This document shows positions 16,459 through 24,864 of a stretch of DNA of 64,000 nucleotides, piece by piece. The stretch is from Sphingomonas immobilis (GTDB lineage: Bacteria > Pseudomonadota > Alphaproteobacteria > Sphingomonadales > Sphingomonadaceae). The notes below the pieces were generated by a model that saw only the letters and a list, made by a program, of their open reading frames with translations, was not told the origin of the DNA and did not search any database. The translations under genes were made by a program, and so were the position numbers. Location: assembly GCF_030580995.1 (NCBI RefSeq), contig NZ_JAUQSZ010000001.1:248001-312000 (forward strand). The letters run 5' to 3'. How positions within the stretch are numbered: position 1 is the first letter of the stretch; every line of letters begins with the position of its first letter.

Positions 16459-18675
16459 ATGAACAAGTCCGTGCATCTGGGCGGTAGCGGAACCGACCGG
16501 GAAGGCCTGATCCTGGCGCCGACCGGCGGGGCGATTGGCCCGGTCGGGCCGGTGCTGCCGACGACGCCTCCCAAGGAGCAGCAGGCGTTCAACCCGCGCG
16601 AGCTGGCGCGCATCCTCTATCGCTGGCGCTGGCTGATCCTGTTCTGCGTGGTGATGGCGGCGGTGCTGGCGGTTGTCGTCACTTTGCTTTCGCCGCCGAT
16701 ATATCGCGCCACCGCGTCGCTCGAAATCACCGAGCCTTCACCCGAACTGATCGAGGGCGCCGCCGTACAGAAGGTCGCGGTGCGCGATCCGCAATTCCTG
16801 ACGACGCAGTTCGGGCTGCTGCGCAGCCGCGCGCTGGCCGAGCGGGTGGTCGAGGAGCTCAATCTCGCCAAGAATCCCGCCTTCGCGCCGCAGGGTGCCG
16901 ATCCCGCCACGCGCACGAAGATCGCCACTGCGGTCGCCGCGGGCGGCTTCAGCGTCGTGCCCGTCGGTGCGAGCCGGCTCGTCTCGATCAATTTCACGAG
17001 CCGCGACCCGCAGATCGCAGCCCAACTCGTCAACGCCTATGCCGATGCGTACATCGCGTCCGACCTGCAGCGAAAATTTGACACCACCGCCAACGCGCGC
17101 AAGTTCCTGCAAAACCGCATCGCCAGCACCAAGGCCGCGCTCGAGACGTCGGAGCGCGCGCTGGTGCAATATGCCCAGGCACAGAGCATCGTCGAGGTCA
17201 GCACCGGAAAGGACGGCGCCGGCAGCGCGTCGCTCGATTCCGCATCGCTCAGCGCGGTCAACGGCACACTGGCCGAGGCGATTGGTTCACGCATTCAGGC
17301 CGAACAGAAATACCGCCAATTTACAAGTTCCGGCGATACGCCCGAGACGGTTGCCGATCCGGCTGTCAATCAGTTAATATCCGATCGGGCCAAGCTGCAG
17401 GCGGACTATGATCAGAAACTCGCGCTGTTTCGCCCGGAATTCCCGACGATGCGGCAGCTGAAGGCGCAGATTTCCGCAATCGACAGCCAGCTTTCACGGC
17501 GACGCGGCAACGTCGCTTCGGCGGCCAGGGCCGAATTCCAGGCGGCGGTCGGTCGCGAGAACGAATTGCGTGCCAAGGTCAACCAGCTCAAGAGCTCGGT
17601 GCTCGATACGCGCGGGCGCGGCATCCAGTACAACATCCTGCAGCGCGAGGTGGATACCAACCGCACGCTCTACGACGCGCTGCTCCAGCGTTTCAAGACG
17701 ATCGGCGTCGCGGGTGGTATCGGCACCAGCATCGCCTCGGTGGTCGATCGCGCCGAGCCGCCGTCGGTGCCGTTCAGCCCGAACCTGACCGCGAACCTCG
17801 CCATCGCGCTGACGATCGGCACGTTGCTCGGCATCGGTCTCGCTTTCCTGATCGAGTTCATCGACGACACCGTCAAGACGATGGAAGACCTGCGCACCAA
17901 GATCAACGTGACGCCCCTCGGCGCGATCCCGTCGATCGGCAAGAACTCGACCTTCTACGACGAGGTCGGCGACGTGCAGAGCCCGGTGGCAGAGGCGTAT
18001 CTGTCGGTTTGCACCGCGATAAACTTCGCGGCGGCCGGCGGCACGCCGCGCTCGATCGTGTTCGCCAGCGCGCGTTCGGGCGAGGGCAAGTCGAGCTCCG
18101 CCTTCGCGATCAGCTATTTCTATGCGCGGCGCGGCATGTCGGTGCTGCTGATCGACTGCGACATGCGCAAGCCCTCGTTCCGCATCGAGAACGACGACGG
18201 ATCGGAAGTGCGCGGCCTCGCCAACCTGCTCGCTTCGAACGATCAGGTGGTCGACTGCATCGTGCCGACCAAGTTCGAGAACCTGTTCCTGCTGCCCGGC
18301 GGCCATATTCCGCCCAACCCGGCCGAGCTGATCGCATCGCCCCGCATGCGCGAGATCCTGGCTGCGTGCGAGGACCAGTTCGACCTCGTCGTGATCGACG
18401 CGCCGCCGGTACTCGGTCTCGCCGACACGCCGCTCCTGGCATCGATGTGCCAGGCGGTCGTGTTCATCACCCAGGCTTCCGCCGCGCGGCGCCCCGCCGT
18501 GTCGAGCGCGGTCGAGCGGTTGCGCGGGTCCGGCGCCAACGTGATCGGGGCGGTGCTGACCAAGGTCAACGCGAAGTCGACCGGCTATGGGTATGGCTAT
18601 GGATATGGCTACGGCTATGGTTATGGCTACGGCCAGGGCGAAAGCAGGAAGCCGAAGCTCGAGCTGCTGAACTGA
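16459..18675 (+). CDS. Wzc-like polysaccharide co-polymerase and tyrosine autokinase
   Basis: 738 residues. It has two membrane segments (about 57-77 and 442-465) around a periplasmic Wzz/PCP domain with coiled coil, then a cytoplasmic BY-kinase domain. Walker A is SARSGEGKSSSAF (about 537), Walker A' is VLLIDCDMRKPSF (about 562) and Walker B is LVVIDAPPVLGLAD (about 643). The tail is eight consecutive Gly-Tyr pairs just before the C-terminus, in place of the scattered tyrosine cluster of Wzc. Such tails are phosphorylated in trans and control polymer length and export. It sits 44 bases downstream of the Wza-like gene and 1 base upstream of the next gene. Confidence 0.94.
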   Translation: MNKSVHLGGSGTDREGLILAPTGGAIGPVGPVLPTTPPKEQQAFNPRELARILYRWRWLILFCVVMAAVLAVVVTLLSPPIYRATASLEITEPSPELIEGAAVQKVAVRDPQFLTTQFGLLRSRALAERVVEELNLAKNPAFAPQGADPATRTKIATAVAAGGFSVVPVGASRLVSINFTSRDPQIAAQLVNAYADAYIASDLQRKFDTTANARKFLQNRIASTKAALETSERALVQYAQAQSIVEVSTGKDGAGSASLDSASLSAVNGTLAEAIGSRIQAEQKYRQFTSSGDTPETVADPAVNQLISDRAKLQADYDQKLALFRPEFPTMRQLKAQISAIDSQLSRRRGNVASAARAEFQAAVGRENELRAKVNQLKSSVLDTRGRGIQYNILQREVDTNRTLYDALLQRFKTIGVAGGIGTSIASVVDRAEPPSVPFSPNLTANLAIALTIGTLLGIGLAFLIEFIDDTVKTMEDLRTKINVTPLGAIPSIGKNSTFYDEVGDVQSPVAEAYLSVCTAINFAAAGGTPRSIVFASARSGEGKSSSAFAISYFYARRGMSVLLIDCDMRKPSFRIENDDGSEVRGLANLLASNDQVVDCIVPTKFENLFLLPGGHIPPNPAELIASPRMREILAACEDQFDLVVIDAPPVLGLADTPLLASMCQAVVFITQASAARRPAVSSAVERLRGSGANVIGAVLTKVNAKSTGYGYGYGYGYGYGYGYGQGESRKPKLELLN
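18583..18630 (+). repeat. Eight tandem hexamers encoding (Gly-Tyr)8
   Basis: Eight copies of GGNTAY in frame make the tyrosine tail of the Wzc-like kinase. The third bases vary (GGC, GGG, GGA, GGT; TAT, TAC), so the array is not a perfect recent duplication, although slippage could still change its length by whole Gly-Tyr units. Confidence 0.9.
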
Positions 18676-18676
18676 C

Positions 18677-19876
18677 ATGCCGGCCAATAGTGCGAACGGC
18701 GCTGGGACGTTCGGCGAGCCGGGGTTGCCGCCGCGCGCGTCGGCGCTGCGCAAAGGCGTGGTGCTGGTCCTCGCGCTCGCGGCGATCGTGCTGATCGCGC
18801 TCACCGCTCAGTTCAACTATCTGCGCCTCGGAATCTTTCCGCACGACGTCCGGCAGGCGACCTATCCTTGCTGTGGCGGTGCGGCAGGGAAGCCGGCCGA
18901 CCAGCTTGCCCAAATTCCGCTCGCCGCCGGGCCCCTGGTGGCCGAGGCGACGCGGCTCAAGCAGAGCGACCCGGCGCGCGCACGAAAACTGATGCTGGCG
19001 GCGGTGGCGCGCGATCCGCTGTCGCCCGAGGCTCGTGCCTGGCTGGCCGCCGATGCGGCGATGCGCGGCGATTTCCCCGATACGATCGTCCAGCTCGACT
19101 GGCTCTACACGCTCGATGCCGGATCGCGTCCGCGCGCCGCGAAGGCGCTGGCCGGGCTGGCGCGTTTCCCGGCATCGCAGGCTGCGGTCTCGGCCTTCGC
19201 GAAGCGCCAGCCGATCTGGCTCAACGCCGTCGCGGAGGAACTCGTGCGCAGCGACGCCGATCCCGCGATCTTGTTCCGCGTGCTGGGCGGGGCCGGGCCG
19301 CGCATCAACGGGAGCGACAAGGGCGGTTACGATGCGAGCGTCATCGACCAGCTCATCAAGCGCAAGCAATATGATCTCGCGTATCTCGCCTGGGTCACGC
19401 AATTGCCCGAAGGCGCGCTCGACAAGGTCGGCTACGTCTATGACGGGCAATTCGCGAAGCTGCCCGGCAGCCCGCCGTTCAACTGGCGGCTGACCGACAA
19501 CGGCGAGGCGACGGTCGATTACACGAAGGGCGGGGGCTTGCAGGTTTCCTATTTCGGCGATGGTGCCTCGCAATTCGCCGCGCAGACTCTGTTGCTGCCG
19601 CCGGGTGCCTACCGCATCGCTGCGGCTGCGAACCGTTCCGGCAAGGCTGACGGAAACCTGGCCTTCTTCACGCTCGCCTGCGCAGCGACGCCGGATACCC
19701 CGCTGGTGACGCTGGATATTCCGGTCGGCAACGCCCCGGCGCGGATCGGTGGCAATGTCACGATCGCTGACGGGTGCGACGTGCAGGTTCTGGCGCTGGC
19801 GGGGCGGCCTTCGGATTATCCTTCGACCATGCAGATCGCCGTCACCTCTGTCGCCATCACGGGAGCGCAGCCATGA
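18677..19876 (+). CDS. Membrane-anchored periplasmic protein of unknown function
   Basis: 399 residues, not recognised. A cytoplasmic N-terminus of about 28 residues is followed by one membrane segment (VVLVLALAAIVLIALTA). The exported part has a Cys-Cys pair (YPCCGGAAGKP near residue 64), an alpha-helical Ala-rich region that looks TPR-like (residues 85-200) and a C-terminal beta-rich part with FNWRLTDNGEATVDY. It starts one base after the Wzc-like gene and overlaps the ligase-like gene by ATGA, so it is made with them. A role in export or transfer of the polysaccharide is inferred only from this coupling. Confidence 0.7.
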   Translation: MPANSANGAGTFGEPGLPPRASALRKGVVLVLALAAIVLIALTAQFNYLRLGIFPHDVRQATYPCCGGAAGKPADQLAQIPLAAGPLVAEATRLKQSDPARARKLMLAAVARDPLSPEARAWLAADAAMRGDFPDTIVQLDWLYTLDAGSRPRAAKALAGLARFPASQAAVSAFAKRQPIWLNAVAEELVRSDADPAILFRVLGGAGPRINGSDKGGYDASVIDQLIKRKQYDLAYLAWVTQLPEGALDKVGYVYDGQFAKLPGSPPFNWRLTDNGEATVDYTKGGGLQVSYFGDGASQFAAQTLLLPPGAYRIAAAANRSGKADGNLAFFTLACAATPDTPLVTLDIPVGNAPARIGGNVTIADGCDVQVLALAGRPSDYPSTMQIAVTSVAITGAQP

Positions 19877-21261
19877 TGCGCGCGCTCCACCAGTCGCTGC
19901 CATCCGCGTTTCTGGTGCTGGCGATATTGCTCGGCGGATCGACCAGCGGCGGCGCGGTGCCCAATGCCGTGCTGCAACTCGTCGCGGTCCTGCTGATCGC
20001 GTTTACCTCGCTGTCGGCCGGCGGCATCGCCAATGTCGCTGCCGAGCGTCATCTGTTCATGCTGGCACTGGCGGTGCCGGCGATCGCCGTGCTGCAGTTG
20101 ATCCCGTTGCCGCCGTCGATCTGGACGCATTTCGGCGGCCGCGCTGCCGCAGCCGAGGGATATGCATTGGCGGGTGCGCCGCTGCCGTGGCTGCCGCTGT
20201 CGCTATGGCCGGCCTCGACGATCGCGTCGATCGCCGCGGTACTGCCGGTACTGGCGGCGTTGCGGCTGATCTCCGGTGCAGGGCCGAATGCGGTGCGGCG
20301 CATGGCATGGACGCTCGCGGTGCTGGCGGCGGGCTCGTTCCTGCTCGGCTTCTTCCAGATCGCGGGCGGGCAGCAATCGCCATTCTATCTCTATCACCTC
20401 ACCAACCGCGACCAACTCGTCGGTATGTTCGCCAACAGCAATCATCTCGCGACTTTGGGTGTGATGACGCTTCCCTTCATCGCCGCGCTCGCCGCACGCG
20501 AAGGCGATGGCGGCGACGCCGCGCCAAAGAATGCCGGCAAATGGGTGATGCTCTCCGGCCTGACGATCTTCATCATCCTCGGCACCGTCGCCGATGGCTC
20601 GCTGGCGGGCATCCTGTTGATGGTGCCGTCGGTGCTGGGCAGCGCGATCATCTTGCGTGTCGAGCGGCGGCGGGTCGCCTTGCCGCTGATCGGCCTGCTG
20701 CTCGTCGCCACGTTCGGGCTGCTGATCCTGATCGGCGTGTCGAGCCCGCTGTTGCATGGCTTCGCCGCCACCGACATCGCGGCCGGCACGGGTACGCGCA
20801 CGTCGATCTATCGCGATACCCTGCGCGCGATCCGCGATCTCGCGCCGCTGGGCTCAGGGCTCGGATCGTTCCTGATGGTCTATCCGCTCTATGCCGGGGC
20901 GCAGGCCGCGACGACGGTGTACATCAACCATGCGCACAACGATTATCTGGAATTCCTGATGGAGACCGGAATCGTCGGTCTGATCCTGATGATCCTGTTC
21001 TTTGCTTGGTGGGTGCGACAGGCGCTGTTCGCATGGCGCGAAGCGGGGCAGCGCGCGCGCTTCGCTCGCGCCGCCACGGTCGCCTCCGCGTTGATCATGG
21101 CGCACAGCGTGGTCGATTATCCCGGCCGCACCGCTGCGCTCGCCGTGCTGTTCGCGATGTGCTGCGCGATCATGGCGCGTCCGCTCGCGACGATCTCCGG
21201 TCAGCTATTCGCCGGCAGCGCGCAGCGCACGCGCGGCAAGATGATGGAAGCCGATGGTTAA
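19873..21261 (+). CDS. O-antigen ligase/polymerase-family membrane protein (Wzy_C)
   Basis: 462 residues, about twelve hydrophobic segments. The signature INHAHNDYLEFLMETGIVG (about residues 352-370) matches the H-x-H-N-x-Y-L loop of the O-antigen ligase (WaaL) and Wzy_C family, and TNRDQLVGMFANSNHLA matches the upstream family loop N-S-N-H. It acts at the periplasmic face on undecaprenyl-PP-linked glycan, either ligating it to a lipid or protein or polymerising it. ATG 19873 is selected over an open upstream frame because it overlaps the preceding stop (ATGA). It could be the true polymerase of this locus instead of the protein at 13152-14537. Confidence 0.87.
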   Translation: MMRALHQSLPSAFLVLAILLGGSTSGGAVPNAVLQLVAVLLIAFTSLSAGGIANVAAERHLFMLALAVPAIAVLQLIPLPPSIWTHFGGRAAAAEGYALAGAPLPWLPLSLWPASTIASIAAVLPVLAALRLISGAGPNAVRRMAWTLAVLAAGSFLLGFFQIAGGQQSPFYLYHLTNRDQLVGMFANSNHLATLGVMTLPFIAALAAREGDGGDAAPKNAGKWVMLSGLTIFIILGTVADGSLAGILLMVPSVLGSAIILRVERRRVALPLIGLLLVATFGLLILIGVSSPLLHGFAATDIAAGTGTRTSIYRDTLRAIRDLAPLGSGLGSFLMVYPLYAGAQAATTVYINHAHNDYLEFLMETGIVGLILMILFFAWWVRQALFAWREAGQRARFARAATVASALIMAHSVVDYPGRTAALAVLFAMCCAIMARPLATISGQLFAGSAQRTRGKMMEADG

Positions 21262-21499
21262 GCGCCGCCGCAGCAACGATCGCGAACCGGGTTTGAAGGG
21301 CGTGCTGCAGCACGTCCGCAGCCGTTTCCTGATGATCACCGACATGGGCACCTTCCTGTGCCGCTTCCGTATCCACGAGGTGCGGCGCAGCACGGTGCGG
21401 CATGAACATGGCCAGTGGCGCGCGCGCTGCGCGCGCTGCGGCTGCATCCTCGAACGCCCGGCGCGAGGCGAGCCCTGGCGCGAACGCGGCGCATCCTGA
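21254..21499 (+). CDS. Small basic cysteine-containing protein, unknown function
   Basis: 81 residues, about 20 of them arginine. ATG 21254 overlaps the ligase gene's end by eight bases. Four cysteines occur: one in LCRFRIHEV and three in RARCARCGCILER, a C-x2-C-x-C cluster near residue 60 that could bind a metal. No family was recognised. The gene could be spurious in such GC-rich DNA, but its overlap with the upstream gene and position before the acetyltransferase argue for a real small gene. Confidence 0.5.
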   Translation: MVKRRRSNDREPGLKGVLQHVRSRFLMITDMGTFLCRFRIHEVRRSTVRHEHGQWRARCARCGCILERPARGEPWRERGAS

Positions 21500-21590
21500 C
21501 GATACTTGTCATTGCCCGCCGAAGCGCGGAAATGGCGGAGGGGCGGGAACGAGGGACGAACGTGCTGCAATTCAACCGGGACGAGCGGCG

Positions 21591-22151
21591 ATGAGCGATA
21601 CCGGCCACGCCGCGCTGATCCGTCAGCCGCCGACCTCGTTCGCGAGCAAGGCTGGACGCGCGGCATGGGGCGTCGTCTGGCTGCTGCTGTACCGCCCGTC
21701 GCCGCGCCCGTTCCATTTCTGGCGGCGAATGCTGTTGCGGCTGTTCGGCGCGCGCATTGCAGGCGGGGCAAAGCCGTATCCGTCCGCGACCGTCTGGGCA
21801 CCGTGGAACCTCGTGATGGGCGCAGGCAGCACGCTTGGCGATGCCGTCGATTGCTATTCGGTGGCGCGGGTCGAGCTCGGTCGCGGCGCGACGGTCAGCC
21901 AGCGCGCGTATCTCTGCACCGCCAGCCGCGATGTCGATGACGCCGATGCGCCGCTGATGACCGCGCCGATCGTGATCCATGCCTATGGCTGGGTCGCGGC
22001 GGAGGCTTATGTCGGGCCGGGTGTGACGGTGGCGGAGGGTGGCGTGGTCGCCGCGCGCGCGGTCGCGGTGAAGGACGTGCCGGAATGGACGGTGGTGGCC
22101 GGTCACCCCGCGAAGCCGCTGCGCGCTCGGGACAGGGCAGGGCGCGGATGA
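21591..22151 (+). CDS. WcaF-like left-handed beta-helix acetyltransferase
   Basis: 186 residues. The C-terminal half is built of hexapeptide-like steps (VARVELGRGATVSQRAYL, VIHAYGWVAAEAYVGPGVTV, VVAARAVAVKDVPEW) typical of the LbH acyltransferases, with the family's closing VVAGHPAKPLR. The N-terminal part (WRRMLLRLFGARI) matches colanic-acid WcaF-type enzymes that O-acetylate sugar residues with acetyl-CoA. ATG 21591 follows a purine-rich GACGAGCGGCG; the open frame upstream lacks the family's start. It overlaps the next gene by ATGA. Confidence 0.88.
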   Translation: MSDTGHAALIRQPPTSFASKAGRAAWGVVWLLLYRPSPRPFHFWRRMLLRLFGARIAGGAKPYPSATVWAPWNLVMGAGSTLGDAVDCYSVARVELGRGATVSQRAYLCTASRDVDDADAPLMTAPIVIHAYGWVAAEAYVGPGVTVAEGGVVAARAVAVKDVPEWTVVAGHPAKPLRARDRAGRG

Positions 22152-23395
22152 CCGCCGCCGCGCCGCGCCTCCTGTTCGTCAACCGCTTCTATTACCCCGA
22201 TCACAGCGCCACCGCCCAAATCCTGACCGATCTTGCCGAAGCGCTGGCGGCGCGGGGCTGGCGGGTGTCGGTGATCACGAGCCGGATGCGCTACGACGAT
22301 GCCGCCGCCGTGCTGCCGAAGTGCGAGACGCGGGCGGGCGTGACGATACGCCGTGTCGCGACGACGCGCTTCGGTCGCGCCGGGATCGCGGGGCGCGCGA
22401 TCGACTATCTCTCCTTCTACATCGCCAGCTTCCTCGCGGTGCTCGGCGCGGTGAGGCGTGGTGACATCGTCGTCGCCAAGACCGATCCGCCACTGCTCGG
22501 CACAGTGATCGGTGGGGCGGCTGCCTTGCGCGGTGCGCGCGTCGTAAACTGGTTGCAGGATCTCTACCCGGAGATCGCCGCCGAGCTTGGGATCGAAAGC
22601 CTGCGCGGGCCCGCCGGAAAGCTGCTGACGGCGCTGCGCAATCGCTCGCTCAAGCGTGCCGCGCTCAATGTCGCGATCGGCGAGCGCATGGCCGAGCGGC
22701 TGGCGGCGGCGGGCGTGCCAGGCGAGCGCGTCGTCGTGCGCCCCAACTGGAGCGACGATGAGGGCGTGCGTCCCTTGCCGCGCGACACGGTGCCGCTCCG
22801 CGCCGAATGGGGCCTCGAGAGTAAATTCGTGATCGGCTATTCCGGCAACCTCGGCCGCGCGCACGAGACTGAGACGCTGATCGGCGCCGCTAGGCTGCTG
22901 CGCGACCGTGGAGACCTCGTTTTCCTCATGATCGGGGGCGGGCACGAGAGCCGCAAGCTCGCCGAGCGCGTCGCGGACGAGGGCCTCGCCGATCTCTTCC
23001 AGTTCCGTCCCTATCAGCCGCGCGAACGGCTCGGCGAGTCGCTTGGCGTCGCCGATGTCCACTGGCTGTCGCTGCGGCCCGCGATGGAAGGGCTGATCGT
23101 GCCGAGCAAATTCTACGGGATCGCCGCCGCCGGCCGTCCGGTGATCGCGGTGTCCGATCCCGATGGCGAGATCGGCCGCATCGTAACGCGGCACGATTGC
23201 GGCATTGCGGTTGCGCCCGGCGATTCGGCGGCGATGGTCGCTGCGATCGACGCGCTGGCGGGCGATCCCGTGCGTCTCGACCGGATGGGCGCGAACGCCC
23301 GCGCGCTGCTGGACCGGGAATACGCCCGCGCTATCGCGTTCGACCGTTGGCATCGCACCCTTGCCGATCTCGCTGCCCAACATGCGTCAGATTAG
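22148..23395 (+). CDS. GT4-type glycosyltransferase (WbuB-like)
   Basis: 415 residues. The opening RLLFVNRFYYPDHSATAQIL and VNWLQDLYPEIAAELG are characteristic of the WbuB group of GT4 enzymes, which transfer N-acetylamino sugars in O-antigen synthesis. The second domain begins VIGYSGNLGRAHETETL, and the donor site is SLRPAMEGLIVPSKFYGIAAAGRPVI, with Glu in MEG and the usual PSK instead of a second Glu. ATG 22148 overlaps the acetyltransferase stop. With WecB nearby, transfer of a GlcNAc/ManNAc-type sugar is plausible but not shown. Confidence 0.88.
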   Translation: MTAAAPRLLFVNRFYYPDHSATAQILTDLAEALAARGWRVSVITSRMRYDDAAAVLPKCETRAGVTIRRVATTRFGRAGIAGRAIDYLSFYIASFLAVLGAVRRGDIVVAKTDPPLLGTVIGGAAALRGARVVNWLQDLYPEIAAELGIESLRGPAGKLLTALRNRSLKRAALNVAIGERMAERLAAAGVPGERVVVRPNWSDDEGVRPLPRDTVPLRAEWGLESKFVIGYSGNLGRAHETETLIGAARLLRDRGDLVFLMIGGGHESRKLAERVADEGLADLFQFRPYQPRERLGESLGVADVHWLSLRPAMEGLIVPSKFYGIAAAGRPVIAVSDPDGEIGRIVTRHDCGIAVAPGDSAAMVAAIDALAGDPVRLDRMGANARALLDREYARAIAFDRWHRTLADLAAQHASD

Positions 23396-23506
23396 CGAAG
23401 TAAATCGGCGGAATAGCGTTGAATTTCGGCCCCGGCGTTGGACCGCGCGGCGAATCATGGTAGCCGATGCCGGTCGGTGGTTGGGACCGGCTCTTGGGGT
23501 GGTGCG

Positions 23507-24778
23507 ATGTTGATGGTCCCGCACGAAAAATCGGCGAGGCAGGCCACGCTTCTGTCCAAATTGCGCGTGCAGGTGTTCTGCACCATCCTGCTGTCGTGCG
23601 TGCTGCCGCTGGCGCTCGTCCAGTTCCAGTTGGAATATATCGCCAACGTCGTCACGATCAGTGTCGTTGCGTCGGGCCTCGCGGCGCTCACCGCGCTTCT
23701 TGTATTCCGCCGGATGACGGCGTTTCCAGGGATCGCAGGCTACAGCGTTATCCTGCCGGCCTATTGCGTCACGTACGGCATCGCGGTCGCCGCTTTTTTC
23801 TTTACGCGCTCCGATTACAGTCGGCCGATGCTGTTCGTGGGGTTCGCAGCCTCCACCAGCTTCGCCTTCCTGCTGACGCTGTTCCTGGAACGCCGCGCCG
23901 TACAGCGCTTCTATATCGTGCCGGGCGGCCGCGTGGCGACGCTGTCGAGCCTCGGCCATGTCATCTTCGTCGCGTTGCGGGAGCCGGTTCTGCCGCCGGG
24001 CCGCGAGGCGATCGTCGCCGATTTGCATCACGATCACGCGCCCGAATGGGAGCGGATGCTGGCCGAGGCGGCGCTGCTCGGCCGGCCGGTCTATCACATC
24101 AAGCAATTGCAGGAATCGCTGACTGGCCGGGTCGCGATCGAGCATCTGTCGGAAAATAGCTGGGGCTCGCTGCTCCCCAACATGGCGTATGGCAAGATCA
24201 AGCGCCTCTTCGATCTCGCTGGCGCGCTGATCCTGCTGCCGTTGCTCGCGCCGTTGATGGTGATGACGGCGATCGCCATCCGCCTCGATTCGCCGGGCCC
24301 CGCGCTGTTTCGGCAGCAACGGATGGGATACCGCGCGCGCCCCTTCACGATCTACAAGTTCCGCTCGATGCGCGTTGCCGAACCGTGTGATGCGGCCCGC
24401 ACCAGTGCGATGACCTTGGCCGACGATGCCCGCGTGACGCGGATCGGCCGTATCATTCGGCGGACGCGCATCGACGAACTGCCGCAGCTCATCAACGTGC
24501 TGACCGGCGAGATGAGCATGATCGGGCCGCGGCCCGAGGCGCTGGCGCTGTCGCAATGGTACGAGCAGGAACTGCCGTTCTATTCGTACCGCCACGTCGT
24601 ACGGCCCGGCATCACCGGATGGGCGCAGGTGAATCAGGGCCATGTCGCCGAACTCGATGACGTTCGCCACAAGCTCCAGTACGAATTCTACTACATCAAG
24701 AATTACTCGGCCTGGCTCGACATCGTCATCACCGTACAGACGCTGATGGTCGTCCTGACGGGTTACGGCGCGCGTTGA
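23507..24778 (+). CDS. Polyprenyl-phosphate sugar-1-phosphate transferase (priming enzyme)
   Basis: 423 residues from ATG 23507. The first half has about four membrane segments (for example FCTILLSCVLPLALVQF) and a soluble linker. From about residue 229 the bacterial sugar transferase domain follows: KRLFDLAGALILLPLLA, LDSPGPALFRQQRMGY, FTIYKFRSMR, RIGRIIRRTRIDELPQL, MSMIGPRPE and VRPGITGWAQV. These are the conserved blocks of WbaP/WcaJ/GelB enzymes, which move Glc-1-P or Gal-1-P from UDP-sugar to undecaprenyl phosphate. GalU next door makes UDP-glucose the likely donor. The N-terminal part is shorter than WcaJ. Confidence 0.93.
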   Translation: MLMVPHEKSARQATLLSKLRVQVFCTILLSCVLPLALVQFQLEYIANVVTISVVASGLAALTALLVFRRMTAFPGIAGYSVILPAYCVTYGIAVAAFFFTRSDYSRPMLFVGFAASTSFAFLLTLFLERRAVQRFYIVPGGRVATLSSLGHVIFVALREPVLPPGREAIVADLHHDHAPEWERMLAEAALLGRPVYHIKQLQESLTGRVAIEHLSENSWGSLLPNMAYGKIKRLFDLAGALILLPLLAPLMVMTAIAIRLDSPGPALFRQQRMGYRARPFTIYKFRSMRVAEPCDAARTSAMTLADDARVTRIGRIIRRTRIDELPQLINVLTGEMSMIGPRPEALALSQWYEQELPFYSYRHVVRPGITGWAQVNQGHVAELDDVRHKLQYEFYYIKNYSAWLDIVITVQTLMVVLTGYGAR

Positions 24779-24864
24779 CCACGATCCTTGTTGCAACGCG
24801 GCATGGCCTGACATAACGCCCGCCCCGGAACGGGTGATTCCGCTCTTAGGGAGATGTGGGGACC

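Noticed and set aside
18583..18630. Tandem hexamers as a possible CRISPR or non-coding repeat array
   Set aside because: The units are six bases without spacers and are translated as Gly-Tyr in the Wzc-like protein.
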